A stretch of DNA of 64,000 nt from Wuchereria bancrofti. Lineage: Eukaryota > Nematoda > Chromadorea > Rhabditida > Onchocercidae. The DNA is taken from NCBI GenBank assembly GCA_005281725.1, contig SSBO01000012.1:2586194-2650193 (forward strand), given 5' to 3'. Of this stretch, positions 41,056 to 52,751 are shown piece after piece. The first letter of the stretch is position 1. Each line of letters starts with the position of its first letter. The translations under genes were made by a program, and so were the position numbers. The notes below the pieces were generated by a model that saw nothing but the letters and a program-made list of their open reading frames with translations, was not told the origin of the DNA and searched no databases.

Positions 41056-42933
41056 TTGCTTCATTACATCAAGTAAAATCTTACTCTGTATATACTTTAG
41101 GGAACGTTCAATGTAAATAAGAAAATATGAAACGGAAGAGAAAGTAGAAAATGAAATTGCAATAGGGAGAGAATGTGCACATTAATTGCATCACCAACCA
41201 GTTCCAAGCTTCATCTATCTAATGCCTTGAAAAACCTTTCATAAGTTTTATTCACAATCTACCATTGCACTAATTTAATAACAACTCTATAGCATTCAAT
41301 AATCACTCATAACATAGGAACAGTCAATCAGTATGCAAAGAAGAGAAGACTTTTCCATTATGCAGGTCGATGGATGTAACGTATAGATTAACGGGATATA
41401 TGAAAGCAACTGATTTATTTTTCAACAAATAGTAAATAATTTAACGAAAAAAAAAAGAACTTGTTGCATAGCAAAGATGCAAGAGGCAAGAGAAGTTACT
41501 TGCAATGACATCTGAATAAAATGCTGATACTGGTAGGTATATTTTTTTATCCATTCAATTATATTCTTGGAATATTTTCTATTACACATATAAAACATAA
41601 AATAATACAGAATCATTGTCAACATTTAATGTGTGCATATGTCGATAATGATTTCATTTTGTACTACTTCAAGTAACTATAAAATGTAGGAACTTTAAAG
41701 ATTTAAATCTTAGAGTACTTAAATTCTGACACCGACATATTGCATTGAAGTATCCTGGAAGAAATGCTTTGGGAAAAAACATGAGTAAAAGATTGATGCG
41801 TTGCTATTAAGTATGGTTGTAATTTTTACGAACAGCAACAACATTATTAGCAAAGAAAGATATTGCTCATCTAAAAAGTAATCGTTTGAAAAAGCTTATG
41901 AACTACTCAGCTATAAATGTCCAAAAATATTTCATACAATAAACCTATATGGAACTGCTAATATTCATTTCAATAAAAGATTGTTGTGCCTTTTAGGGAT
42001 GGATATGGATGTGAGTGTATGTTTGTATAGTAGGTCTTTGAATGACTCTGCTGTCATTGGTCCTATTGACACACAGTGTCCTTGAAAAGTCGATTTTTCT
42101 GGAAGGCAATTTGACTAACTAAAGTCCGTGGAAATAGCACTTGAGACACTACATATACGTCTTTTAGAAAGTGCCGTTGTATCATATCCAAGTTTGGCAA
42201 TTTTTAGATTTCTAAATTTCTGGATCATATAGTAATCTGGAAAATATCAGTCAAATATATGCTGCCAATTAAACAAATAAATGCCTAAATTAATAATTTT
42301 ATTTTAAAGCTGATTCTTATCAGCACCATTTTGCACTTGTCATTGAAGAAACGTAAACATGATGAATATTGGAAATGGAAGCTTGAAAAAATTATAATCA
42401 CGAAAAGCTTTGTGTTTTCAAAGTGATGCTCACGATGTCACCGGAGCTTTCTGGTTCTATGTCTGACGTATCCTCTCAGCATCATTCTTTAATGTATATA
42501 GATAGTCGCTTTACATATTACTAATGTGCAGAAGCTATTTTCTTATAACTGTTAAAAAATGCTAAAAAATTAAAATCCTATTCAGACGATGTTTAGTTAC
42601 GTTTTGCTATGAGTCAGGTCTACATTTTTCCAGAAAAAAACAAGCAAAATGAATGAAGATAGATGGCGCGATTTGCTAGGTATTGATTTCACAGCAAATT
42701 ATTTTTAAAATATTAAACTTTTTCGTTTCCATTTTTCTATCTTAGGGAATAAATGAAAATGAAAGAAAAAAACATGGAAAAAAGAATTTTATACAATTCA
42801 TTGCTTTCTTTTCTCCTTTTTCTTTGCAATAAGTGCGTGACATTTTAACGTAAGAATGTTACAAACTTTTCGAAAATGCCGTTTCCGGCGGATGATGCTG
42901 TGATATTTTGCCTTCTTCAGCAAAATGTCTTCC

Positions 42934-42965
42934 TTTTTTGTAAGCAAAAAATTGCTTACAAAAAG
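42934..42965. repeat. 14-bp perfect hairpin upstream of the lectin gene
   Basis: TTTTTTGTAAGCAA (42934-42947), loop AAAA, then TTGCTTACAAAAAA (42952-42965). It lies about 70 bases before the likely start of the lectin gene. On the minus strand it falls within an unrelated open frame. Confidence 0.8.
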
Positions 42966-43033
42966 CGTTTTCCTCTTGATAAGTATTATTTCTTCAAAGT
43001 TGAAGCATGGGAAAAATGAATTCGCTAATATTA

Positions 43034-46000
43034 ATGCTACTGTTTGCCAGTTCGACTGCCTGGACACGTAAGTTATGCTTGACTAATTAACCTAACCAAT
43101 AACGCATCCGTTTAAACATTATGAAATTGTGCAGTGAATCTAGACATATCAAGAAAAAAGAAGATTTTGCCTTCTTCACTGCTGATTGGAAGTTCTTTAA
43201 AATCTTAAAACAAGGGTGATATGCATCTAATGTTCAGGACAGTTCCATGTTTTGGGCATTTATTGCATTTCATTTTAATTATTATCGCTTAAAATAATTA
43301 TATTTCTATCAATGAGCAATTACAATACAGATGTAATAAATTTTTTAACATGCATAAAATTTTGTTGTCAATTTTTTCACTTCGGGTATATAATAAAATG
43401 AGATAAATCACCAGGATATTGCTACTATAATAAAGTTTCTGATGTCGGGAGAATCGATACAAAAGGAAGGCATTACTTCAATAATCATTAGCGATAAAAT
43501 ATCACAACAAACTGTAGTCACAACAAAAAGGAATCAGAACAGTACAGAATTTTACGAGATAACTATAAGCGATGATATATGAAAGAAAACGTATGCACCG
43601 CATCAGCAAGATGGATGATGATATATCGTTCTACCATGATTCCAAGCCAGAGTTTGAATAGTATGTAGAAATTTTCTAGATTTCCCATTGGTTTTACCAT
43701 CGGTGTGTTAGCAAGTAAAGACATATCTCACCTCCTCTAATTGATTTTCACGGATGGAGTTGTGCATCACGAGAGTTCTGAAGAGAATGCGATTCTACTG
43801 GTTGATAATTATCGAATTATCGAATCACAAGCTTTTCATTATTGGAGATACCAATGACCTCATTCCAATTAAGAAAGTATCATTACGAATAGAAAGTAAC
43901 CCACTAATACAAATGGTTTATCGTCTTTTTTATCAAATGATTCCGATCGTGTGACCAAGCTACAAGCTGAAATTTGCTGATAAAGCAGTGGGTCTAAAAA
44001 TGTAGTAGAAATTGAATTGATAAAACCTTTTCTTAAACATTGAAAAAAAAAGTGTAGTTCTAATTCAATCACAAATGTTTTATATTTTATAGACTGTAAT
44101 TTTTGCAGATATTTGTTGCCAGAACGCTTTAAAAATTATACTGAAAGAATAAAATGTCAGTATAATACTGTTATCCTTTGAACAGCTACTGCACATTTTT
44201 CAGTTTTAATGTACCTATCCCAAGCTTGTTCAGGTCTGAAATTTGCCAAATCAGGAAGTAAAAATCTACAACCAAATGTTATGAACAGGATAGGTACTTC
44301 TCCAATTATTTATCACAACAAGAGTTTCCTCAGTAGAAACCATAACTTTTTCTTCACATAGCTATTTTTCATTCACAATCACTTTTCACGATCTTAAAAC
44401 CTTATTTTAAAGAATCACATCTTTTCAGCATGCAATCATCACAGTTGTCTGAAAAATCGAAAATTTTTACTAACGATGGTGCAATCGCCACTTCGAATAA
44501 TAAATATCGCTGTGGATCAACCAGTAAATATTCTCATTAGGAATAGCGATGGTGAGGCATACAATTATTGTGAATGCAATGACCAAAGATGAAAGTAAAT
44601 GATAATGATGTGTAGTCAGTACAATGTGCAACACATTAAGTGTAAAAAAGAGTGGGAACATTATTTTATTATAGTAATAGTGATTTATGTAAAAATTTCA
44701 GGTATTAAATACTCTTTTCAATGTTTTTAGAATGCAAGTACAACGAAGACTGCACGGATGAAAATTTTTGTTGGAATGGATATTGTATGCCTCGAGGCAA
44801 TCCTGGTGAGATTTTGCACTAACTCACTGAAAACTTGTATAATTCATGTGTGCGACTAGCATTTTGAATTCTTACGACAATATTTCTACAAATTGATATA
44901 CTAATATGTAAACTTCCCAAAAAGAAATTACTGAGTTCTGTTGAGATGACTGAAGAATGTGAAATTACTTGCAAATATGTTTAGGAGATTCTTGTTTAAC
45001 AGACGACCAATGTTCCTCAGGACTGATATGTTCAAACCAAACTGAATCAAATGATGGAATATGCACTTCCGGCAATATTTTGATTCCCCATTTGACAGAA
45101 AACAACATCAAAAACGTTACTGATAAATCAGGGATGAATTGGATTCCCAAAGATCAAGTGATTAAAACTAATGCAAAAATGGAAAAAAAGTTGGAAACTA
45201 CTTTTACACACAAGGATGAAGGTGACATTATAAACAGAACATCAAGCGAGTTGACATCAAATTTTATAACTGGGACTATGATAGTAGTAGGAAAAACCAA
45301 TATGACAGAATATTCATTACCTATGACAGGAATAAATACTTTTGGCGGAATGATGGGGGGATTCTCTTCACTCTCCATTACAGCGGACAGTACTTTGAAC
45401 ACAATGACTATAAAAGCTCCTTCATCTCCCACGACAGAAATTACTACCGAGGATTCATTATCAACGTTTCCTTCATTTTCCACGACAGAAATTACCACTA
45501 AAGATTCATTACCAACGTCTCTTCCATTTCCCGCAATAGAAATCACAACCGAGGATTCTTTATCAACGTTTCCTTCATTTTCCGCGACAGAAATTACCAC
45601 TAAAGATTCATTACCAACGTCTCTTCCATTTCCCGCAATAGAAATCACAACCGAGGATTCTTTATCAACGTTTCCTTCATTTTCCGCGACAGAAATTACC
45701 ACTAAAGATTCATTACCAACGTCTCTTCCATTTCCCGCAATAGAAATCACAACCGAGGATTCTTTATCAACGTTGCCTTCATTTTCCGCGACAGAAATTA
45801 CCACTAAAGATTCATTACCAACGTCTCTTCCATTTCCCGCAATAGAAATCACAACCGAGAATACATTATCAGCGTTTCCTTTATTTCCCTCGATAGAAAT
45901 TGCCGTTCAAGACTCATTATCTCGTGTGACAGAAATTATCACTGATAATGCATTACCCACAAAATTCCCTTCATCTCCTATGTCAGAAGATAGCATTGAG

Positions 46001-47210
46001 GACGCAGTAATGGGGCCTTCGTTCTTCTCAACAGAAAATAGTGGTGAAAGTAAAATCACAACTAAGTTTGCTTTTACCATTATGATTGAAAATAGCAATA
46101 TAAGTGAAACCGAAAAAGAGATTCCTATGGTTCCCTCGAATCAATCTGATGTCACTGACATGAGTACGGTTGGCTCACACAAAGAAATTCTTTTTGAATT
46201 CGAAAACGATTCAAGGAACTATTCCGAGACCGTTGATATGATAAGCTCTTATTCATCGCATCCTTCAAATGATTCATCCACAACTGGTTTAAATACAACG
46301 GACATTTCAGGTTATTTAATGCCGCAACCACAAAGTAAATCCAACATTTAAGAGTTGTTTTCACCAATCACTTAATAAACTCAATGAAATATTCTGAAAA
46401 AACAAACGGCATATTTTCACTGTTAAATGTAACTTTACACGGAATGACCTTCAACCCATAAAACTCATAACTTCTTAAATATATTATATAATACAAATGG
46501 AGATATTGTTTTAATGATATTCCTTAAATTTGTTTATAAACATAATACATAAAAATACTTTGTAGATTGGTGTGACGATGGCTGGAAACTTTTTCGGGGT
46601 CGGTGTTACATTCAGGTAACTGTTAAAATTTGTTAAACTACTTTTTTATAACTTAATGCAATGCATGAATTGCGGAGGAAGTATTACGGTTCAGTTATTT
46701 TCAATTTATTTGTTCAGATGAATGACAGCAATTACACATATCATGAAGCTAAAAAGAAGTGTATGAATGTGGGAGCGCTGTTAGTGACTATCGTTAATGA
46801 AGACGTCACAGAATTTTTGTATTGCAAGTTTCCCTTCACTTTTTTAAATTTCAATCCTCAATTATCAATACAACTATTTGTTTATAGTTTTGGAAGTAAC
46901 CGTTGCAGTGATTACCGTTTTTTTATTATTAGGAGCAACAACACCAGTGGCGTGTTCCATCTGTTACAGTTTTTCAGCTAATTTCTACTTCAAGCATCCA
47001 TTTTGGATTGGTCTTTCGAACGATGGCAAAGGATGGAAATGGTCAGATGGCACAAAATTAAAATATCAATTGTGGGGTAAGAATGAACCGAATACAGTAT
47101 ACTCTTGTGTATTTGCGGAAACCGAAAAGAATGGAAGAAATTGGTACACAGCTAACTGCGATGATACAATCCTTCATGATGGCGTAATTGGCTGCGTATG
47201 TCAGCAATAA
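43034..47210 (+). CDS. Secreted mucin-like protein with C-type lectin domain
   Basis: A short leader exon (in-frame ATG at 43034, MLLFASSTAWT, donor at 43068) joins in phase to 44731-44811 and then to about 44984-46332. These give a Cys-rich module (CKYNEDC, FCWNGYC, DSCLTDDQCSSGLIC), then a long Ser/Thr-rich mucin-like region with 34-residue tandem repeats. The donor at PQPQ|GTAAAT joins in phase to about 46567-46615 (WCDDGWKLFRGRCYIQ), 46719-46828 and 46968-47210, which form a C-type lectin domain: FWIGL, GWKWSDGT, WGKNEPN, CVFAE, NWYTANCDD, and a final CVCQQ. WIGL and the paired cysteines are hallmarks of the fold; an EPN-like calcium-site triplet is present. The 11-residue leader is short, so the true start may lie in an exon I have not found. 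If read instead to the stop at 46351 the lectin domain would be lost. Confidence 0.72.
45446..45853 (+). repeat. Four tandem 102-bp coding repeats
   Basis: Units begin at 45446, 45548, 45650 and 45752, with a diverged fifth start at 45854. Each encodes 34 residues containing TEDSLSTFPSFSATEITTKD and SLPTSLPFPAIEI. Copies two to four are almost identical in nucleotides, so the array expanded recently. The antisense strand is also open through the array, an artefact of the repeat. Confidence 0.92.
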
Positions 47211-47212
47211 TT

Positions 47213-47244
47213 ATTTGCTTTAAACAATCATGTTTAAAGCAAAT
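47213..47244 (+). repeat. 14-bp perfect hairpin just after the lectin stop codon
   Basis: ATTTGCTTTAAACA (47213-47226), loop ATCA, then TGTTTAAAGCAAAT (47231-47244). It begins two bases after the TAA of the lectin gene and so would fold in the 3' UTR. The region after it is extremely A/T-rich, with possible AATAAA-like poly(A) signals. Confidence 0.8.
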
Positions 47245-48211
47245 ATATATAAAGATATATACAAATATCTTTAAAATATTATTAATAAATATAATATATC
47301 ATATTTCTAATTACATATGATTCCATGGTGCTTGGATATATTTCCTGAAACAAATAAGATAGATAAGTATACGTTCAACAAACAAATAACATAACATGCT
47401 ACCGTTTTGACACATAAATTTGCATCCAGATGCGAATCTAAAAATATCCTGGTCATGATCTTGTTCCAACACATAATGTTTGTACTGAAAACTTTGTTAT
47501 AATGCTGTTGGCGAGTGGAATAGCAGGGAAGAACAAAAAAGATGAGAAATCAATGAAGATTGGATTAGGCCTGCATAAATGACGATTATTAAAGGAGGAA
47601 GATCCAAAGAAATGGAAGCATTCTCCATGCATAATGTGCTTTACTCTAATAACAGTCGATGAAAATGTCTAATACGTACTTGCCGTTTATTCAGACTATT
47701 AAACAGTTCCCAGCAAATCCTTCGTCTGTGATGTGAAGACTCATAACTTCTTCTTCTTGTTTCTATATTTTTTTACCGATCAAAGAAACTTTTAATAAAA
47801 GTATTTCAAAATTAACCTTCTCCATTCTCCTATGTGACTATTGTAATTTAACAGTTCGTCAGTTGCTACCAGGTTTCATTTTTATAGCTATCCCTGTTTA
47901 CATCAAAATCCGTAATTTTGGCGTTGATTAGTAAAATGATGTAAGTGCAGAATTATTTTAGTATGTGATAATCAGAAATGTGCTAACGTACAAATCGTTT
48001 CTCTCGAAGATATTGTGCCAAATATTCATGTGTAAAATAGTTGATGATACATGAAGTAGATAAAATATACTAATATTTAGGTGTGCCACTCTAAAACGGT
48101 GAGATTTGAATTTTCTGGATAGCTTTTAGGTTGTTGAAAATAATGTTTTGTATTTTTACAATTTTCTCTTACATTCTACTTTTTTCAGAGCCCTATAATC
48201 AAAATTGAGCT
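47245..48211. other. Intergenic region between lectin and AChR genes
   Basis: A/T-rich spacer with no recognised gene. It ends with TTTTTTCAG at 48180-48188, a likely trans-splice acceptor 23 bases before the AChR start codon. Confidence 0.5.
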
Positions 48212-51200
48212 ATGCTTTTGTTACTTATTCTTTCATTTATCAACAAGCTAGTTTCAATGACTAGAAGTAGTTTTGCGGAACTAGAAGGCCAGCTACATCA
48301 AGATCTTTTGTATGGTTATAACAAAATTCCGCGTCCAATTAAAAATAGCACCGATGTCCTTACAGTAAATTTGGGCGCATCATTAATCCGAATCATTGAC
48401 GTGGTAAGTAAATTGAAAGGCAGTCAATGTTGTTATTTTAATATCGTTTATTCTATTCTACAGTGATTTTTCTTTCAGGATGAAAAGAATCAAATTCTAA
48501 CGACAAACTTATGGCTTGAGATGGTAATTTCCTTTTCCTATGCAGTTCATCTCAAATTTTCCATTTGTTATTAGGGATAAAACACCAATTTTTTATTCTT
48601 CTCCTTTCTGAAAATACACTTTTAATTATGATTTTAGCAATGGAACGATTCCAAATTAACTTGGGATCCATCGAAATACGGTGGTATTACAACGTTGCAT
48701 ATCCCCAGCGATCAGATTTGGACTCCTGATCTTGTATTATATAATAAGTGCGAGTTGTATTACGTTGTCACCGGAAAAGATGTTATTAAAATTGGCCAAA
48801 TTTTACTTATGGACTTAGCAAATTCATTTCCTTATAGTGCAGCAGGTGATCCAGATATAACGATTTTCACGGATGCTCTTGTTGCTTATGATGGACGAGT
48901 TCTGTGGCAGCCGCCAGCCATTTATAAATCTTTTTGCCCAGTAAGTTTTCTTAGTCAAATCAATGAAAATCAGTTAATTCTTGTTATTGTTTCCGTTATC
49001 TGGAAACATTCAGATCGATGTAACTTGGTTTCCATATGATTCACAGCATTGCGAGATGAAATTTGGCGCGTGGTCTTACACCGGTTATTATGTTGATTTA
49101 AAGCAGCTTCCACAAGGTTCATCATTTTATTCACAAAATAATTATCTTTTTAAACTTAAATTTGCTTGCTATTTGTTTTGTAAATAAACAGTTCTTTGTC
49201 CTTTTATAGATCAAGTAATGAATGGGATAGACAAATATGGGCAAGACGTTGAAACAATGAAAATAGGAATGGATCTCAGTTTCTTTTATCAGTAATCATT
49301 CCATTATTATTATACATTATAGTAGTAATGGATTCTATAAAAAGCACCTTTGTAAGCGATTTATTAAAACTAACCAGTTAGCAGTCTCTCTCGATTACTA
49401 AGTTTACCTTTTTTATAATAGAAGATAGAAATGCGGAAAAAATTTACAAAATTTCTTTAAAATTTAAAACAAAGTTAAGAAAGACTATTTAGATCTGCGG
49501 AATGGGATCTGTTATCATTGTCATCAGCTCGACATTCTGTCTTTTATATAAGTTGTTGTGGCCCGGAAAAATATGTTGATATTACCTATTATTTTGTACT
49601 TCATCGGAAAACACTTTTCTTCACTTGCAACCTGATCGTGCCATGCTTTCTAATATCTCTCCTTACTACTATTGTTTTTTATTTAACTGATCACAAAATA
49701 ACCTTTTCAATATCTATCTTGGTTATGCTAACAGTATTCTTTTTGGTGAGTTACTCTTTGTTACATACTCAAAAGGTTGTGAAATCTTTAACATTTGGAC
49801 AACAGTTGTTTGAAAAAGCAAAACACTTCACATTTCAATCAATTTTATTACTATTAACTTTTCACGAGCTAACACGTCCAGTTCCATTTCCGTCAAAGTC
49901 TGACACGTTGCTAAGCTCTGTTAGTATATGAAAGAAATTTAACAGATTTAGCAAGATATTTTTCTATCATCTCTTGATGTCCGTTGGCATAAAAGTCACA
50001 ATTATGCTTCAAACAGTATAAGATCATGCTTCTGATAACTTTTTTTCAAATCATCCCACTTTAGTTCCTTAATTTTTTCTTACCTGAACAAAAATGATTC
50101 TGGTTATCTAATCGGTACTAAACTTGCTTGCTTCTTACTCTTACACTGCTTATTTTGATTCACTTTTTGAGAGGATTTCTAAAAAGTAACTTTGCTGGGA
50201 ACTTCTCATAAATACTTTATTTAAAAAGAGAGCAAAATAGAAAGCAAAGTGCAAATGAACTTCAATCTTGTCTACTTTAAAATTATATAGTGTTTTTTAT
50301 TATTTTCTATACACGATATTTTTATGACCATTTTTCCATTATAAATGAAACATTTTTAGTAATAGAAATCCTCATCAAAGCTATTTTCCAGTTTTTTTTG
50401 ACCAATGACTGCCATTGATCAAAAGACAGTCATCTATAACTGCTTATTAAAAAAGCGAAAAACTGTTAAAGAAAATGAAGATTTCAAGTTCAAAATTTAA
50501 ACTCGGAAACATTCTTTTGAAGTTCTTGAAGAATTATCATTTAAACGTATGCTTGTCTTATTCAAGAACATTTTTATTCTCTGTTCTAAATTATATAGTT
50601 GAATAAATTAGTGACAACTATCACTTAAGTTAGAATTGTCACCATATGAAAACATCAATTTGTAGTTCCTATTCTAAAAGATGAGATCATATTAATTCTA
50701 AAATTTCCATCAGATTGCTCCATGTGAGTTGTTTTGTTATTTCTACGCAATGTTTTATGGTCATGGTAGCGTTTGAAGGTTTTAATCGACATAATACCGC
50801 CAACTTCACTAGTAATACCTATGTTTGGGCGATATTTGATCACAACAATGATACTCGTTTCACTCTCAACAGTCATTTCCGTTATCACTGTAAATTTTCG
50901 TTTCCGAAGTGGATCTACTTATCGTATGTCGCCCTGGATACGCAAACTATTCCTTCATTTCTTGCCAAAGTAACACTTTTATATAACTTTTTCTTGTTGG
51001 ATATTGGTTTGGCGCAAATAGTATCTGAGTAAGATATAAATGTGACTTAACTTGTACAGTATATTGTAATTCTCTAAAGTAGTCAAGCAAACCTCGTGTC
51101 GTTTATATAAGTAATTCACGGTTCCATAAATTCCATTTTTTACTTACTTTTAGAATTAAAAAACAATTAAGTAGTGTTAGGAGATAAAGATCTATAAGAA

Positions 51201-52578
51201 TCAAAATTTCAAGTAAAAAACTGCTATATATTAATTAATCAAGACAGGTTAGTCCAAACTATCAATTTTTCCACTAGTAATTGGACTAAACAGTATGACT
51301 TGTCATATAGCATTGTAAATTTTTTCCAAGATTTATGTACAACCGATAGGCACTGAAGAACTGGAAGAAATAGAGTTGTGAAGGCAAACACGAAGTCCTA
51401 ATAAAATAATTTATCATATTAAAGTACCTATACATTCGTATTTCAGAATATTGTTTATGGAACGGAACAAGCCTAAACGAAAAACTGAAACGTCGAAGAA
51501 TAAATTAGTTGACGTTGTATCACTAGTAAGGCAAAGGATCTTACCTAATGAGCTATATTGTTTCACAATGCAAGAAAGTAAACTGTAAATTCTGTTACAC
51601 TTTGTAATAAATGAATACAGCTCACATTGTCAGAATCATGAACTATTAAGAGCGATTGATTTACTTTTAAAATTTTCTTTAGATTAAGTTCGAAAAATTA
51701 TGCATAGAGCACGAAAGGTTTACATTATAACAGCTTTTATGATAAATGAACACTTGAAATAATTTCAGGAAAAGATATATTCAGGGAATTTTATGTACCG
51801 CCATCAAAATCTCATTCTGATCCTTGCTCAAGTCATGGAGAAAAGGGTGCCAGACAGTCTGCTTTTAACAGAAATTTTATTTGCAGAGATAACGAGTGGA
51901 CAGTTTGTTTTTCTAGATTTTTCTTTGCTGCAATGAAATTCGAAGATTCTAGTTTAAAACGTTGATTTTTCATGAGATTGAAGACGATAAGGATCTCATC
52001 CACCAACATCATTATTTAAACGATTTTGAAAGGAGTTTGAGTTATAAGAGGAATAGCGTTTCGAAACTATTACAACAAATCCGATTTATTGCTGACCATT
52101 TTCGGATAAATGAGGAGGAAGCTGAGGTTTTTGTTTCTTCTATTTTCAATTTGTTTGTTATAAAAGTTATGCAGTAACTTTATTGATATCAAGACTAAGT
52201 TTTCTTCACATAAAATGCTTGGTTTCTGATGGCTCATAATTGCGTTTTGAAATCTCGATTTGGTATTGGTATGGCATGGCAATCTCATTTACAATCTTTA
52301 AGTCTCTTTAAAACCATAAAATATATGAAATTCGAAACTGCAAAAGCCAGGAAATGTCCAATATTTTCTTATAGATATCTGACGAATGGATCTTCGCGGC
52401 AATGATACTTGATCGATTATTCCTAATAATCTTTTCCGTTCTAAACGTTGGTACTTTTCTGATACTCTTAGAAGCGCCATCAATTTACGATACCAGATCA
52501 CCTATGAATATTACCCATACTACAAAGCCACTTGGACAAGGAAGTTTTACTTTACCAACCACTGATTATTTTAATTGA
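48212..52578 (+). CDS. unc-38: Nicotinic acetylcholine receptor alpha subunit, UNC-38-like
   Basis: Cys-loop ligand-gated cation-channel subunit of the levamisole-receptor type at nematode muscle. Twelve exons, 48212-48403, 48479-48523, 48638-48747, 48838-48940, 49014-49116, 49210-49291, 49493-49745, 50779-50969, 51447-51577, 51769-51902, 51953-52126 and 52375-52578, join in phase to 573 codons. Order: signal peptide, ligand-binding domain ([16 protein letters not shown], Cys-loop [15 protein letters not shown]), vicinal cysteines YISCC that define an alpha subunit, M1 ([20 protein letters not shown]), M2 ([19 protein letters not shown]), M3 ([18 protein letters not shown]), a long cytoplasmic loop, and M4 ([19 protein letters not shown]). 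The M1-M2 link is TDHK, three residues shorter than PSDSGEK and without its glutamate. UNC-38 is my best match from memory; UNC-63 or ACR-6 remain possible. Confidence 0.9.
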
Positions 52579-52751
52579 TAATATGATTTGACTTCACCAG
52601 ATAAGTGATTAATTTTTATTGTATCTCTATCGTTAATTGTAGTAGCAGTAGGGCTTTGATAATAGTAACTTTCACGAAATGAGATTGCTGTCAAAACAAT
52701 TTTGTTGATTTCACGTAAGAAATGTAGTGAAGGAAGCCTCTAATGGCGCCA

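Larger units (their letters stand above)
40401..43033. other. Intergenic region with a direct repeat
   Basis: Upstream flank of the stargazin-like gene and of the lectin gene, which diverge here. A roughly 55-base segment is repeated about 455 bases apart (near 40550 and 41000). No gene was recognised. A perfect hairpin at 42934-42965 lies just before the lectin gene. Confidence 0.5.

Noticed and set aside
43008..43019. Start of the lectin gene at ATG 43008 or 43017
   Set aside because: Both run into a stop within a few codons; only the frame of ATG 43034 reaches the donor in phase with the next exon.
45154..45852. A 232-codon open frame on the minus strand opposite the lectin mucin region
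   Set aside because: It exists only because the 102-bp tandem repeat is free of stops on both strands; the plus-strand frame has splice sites and domain context.
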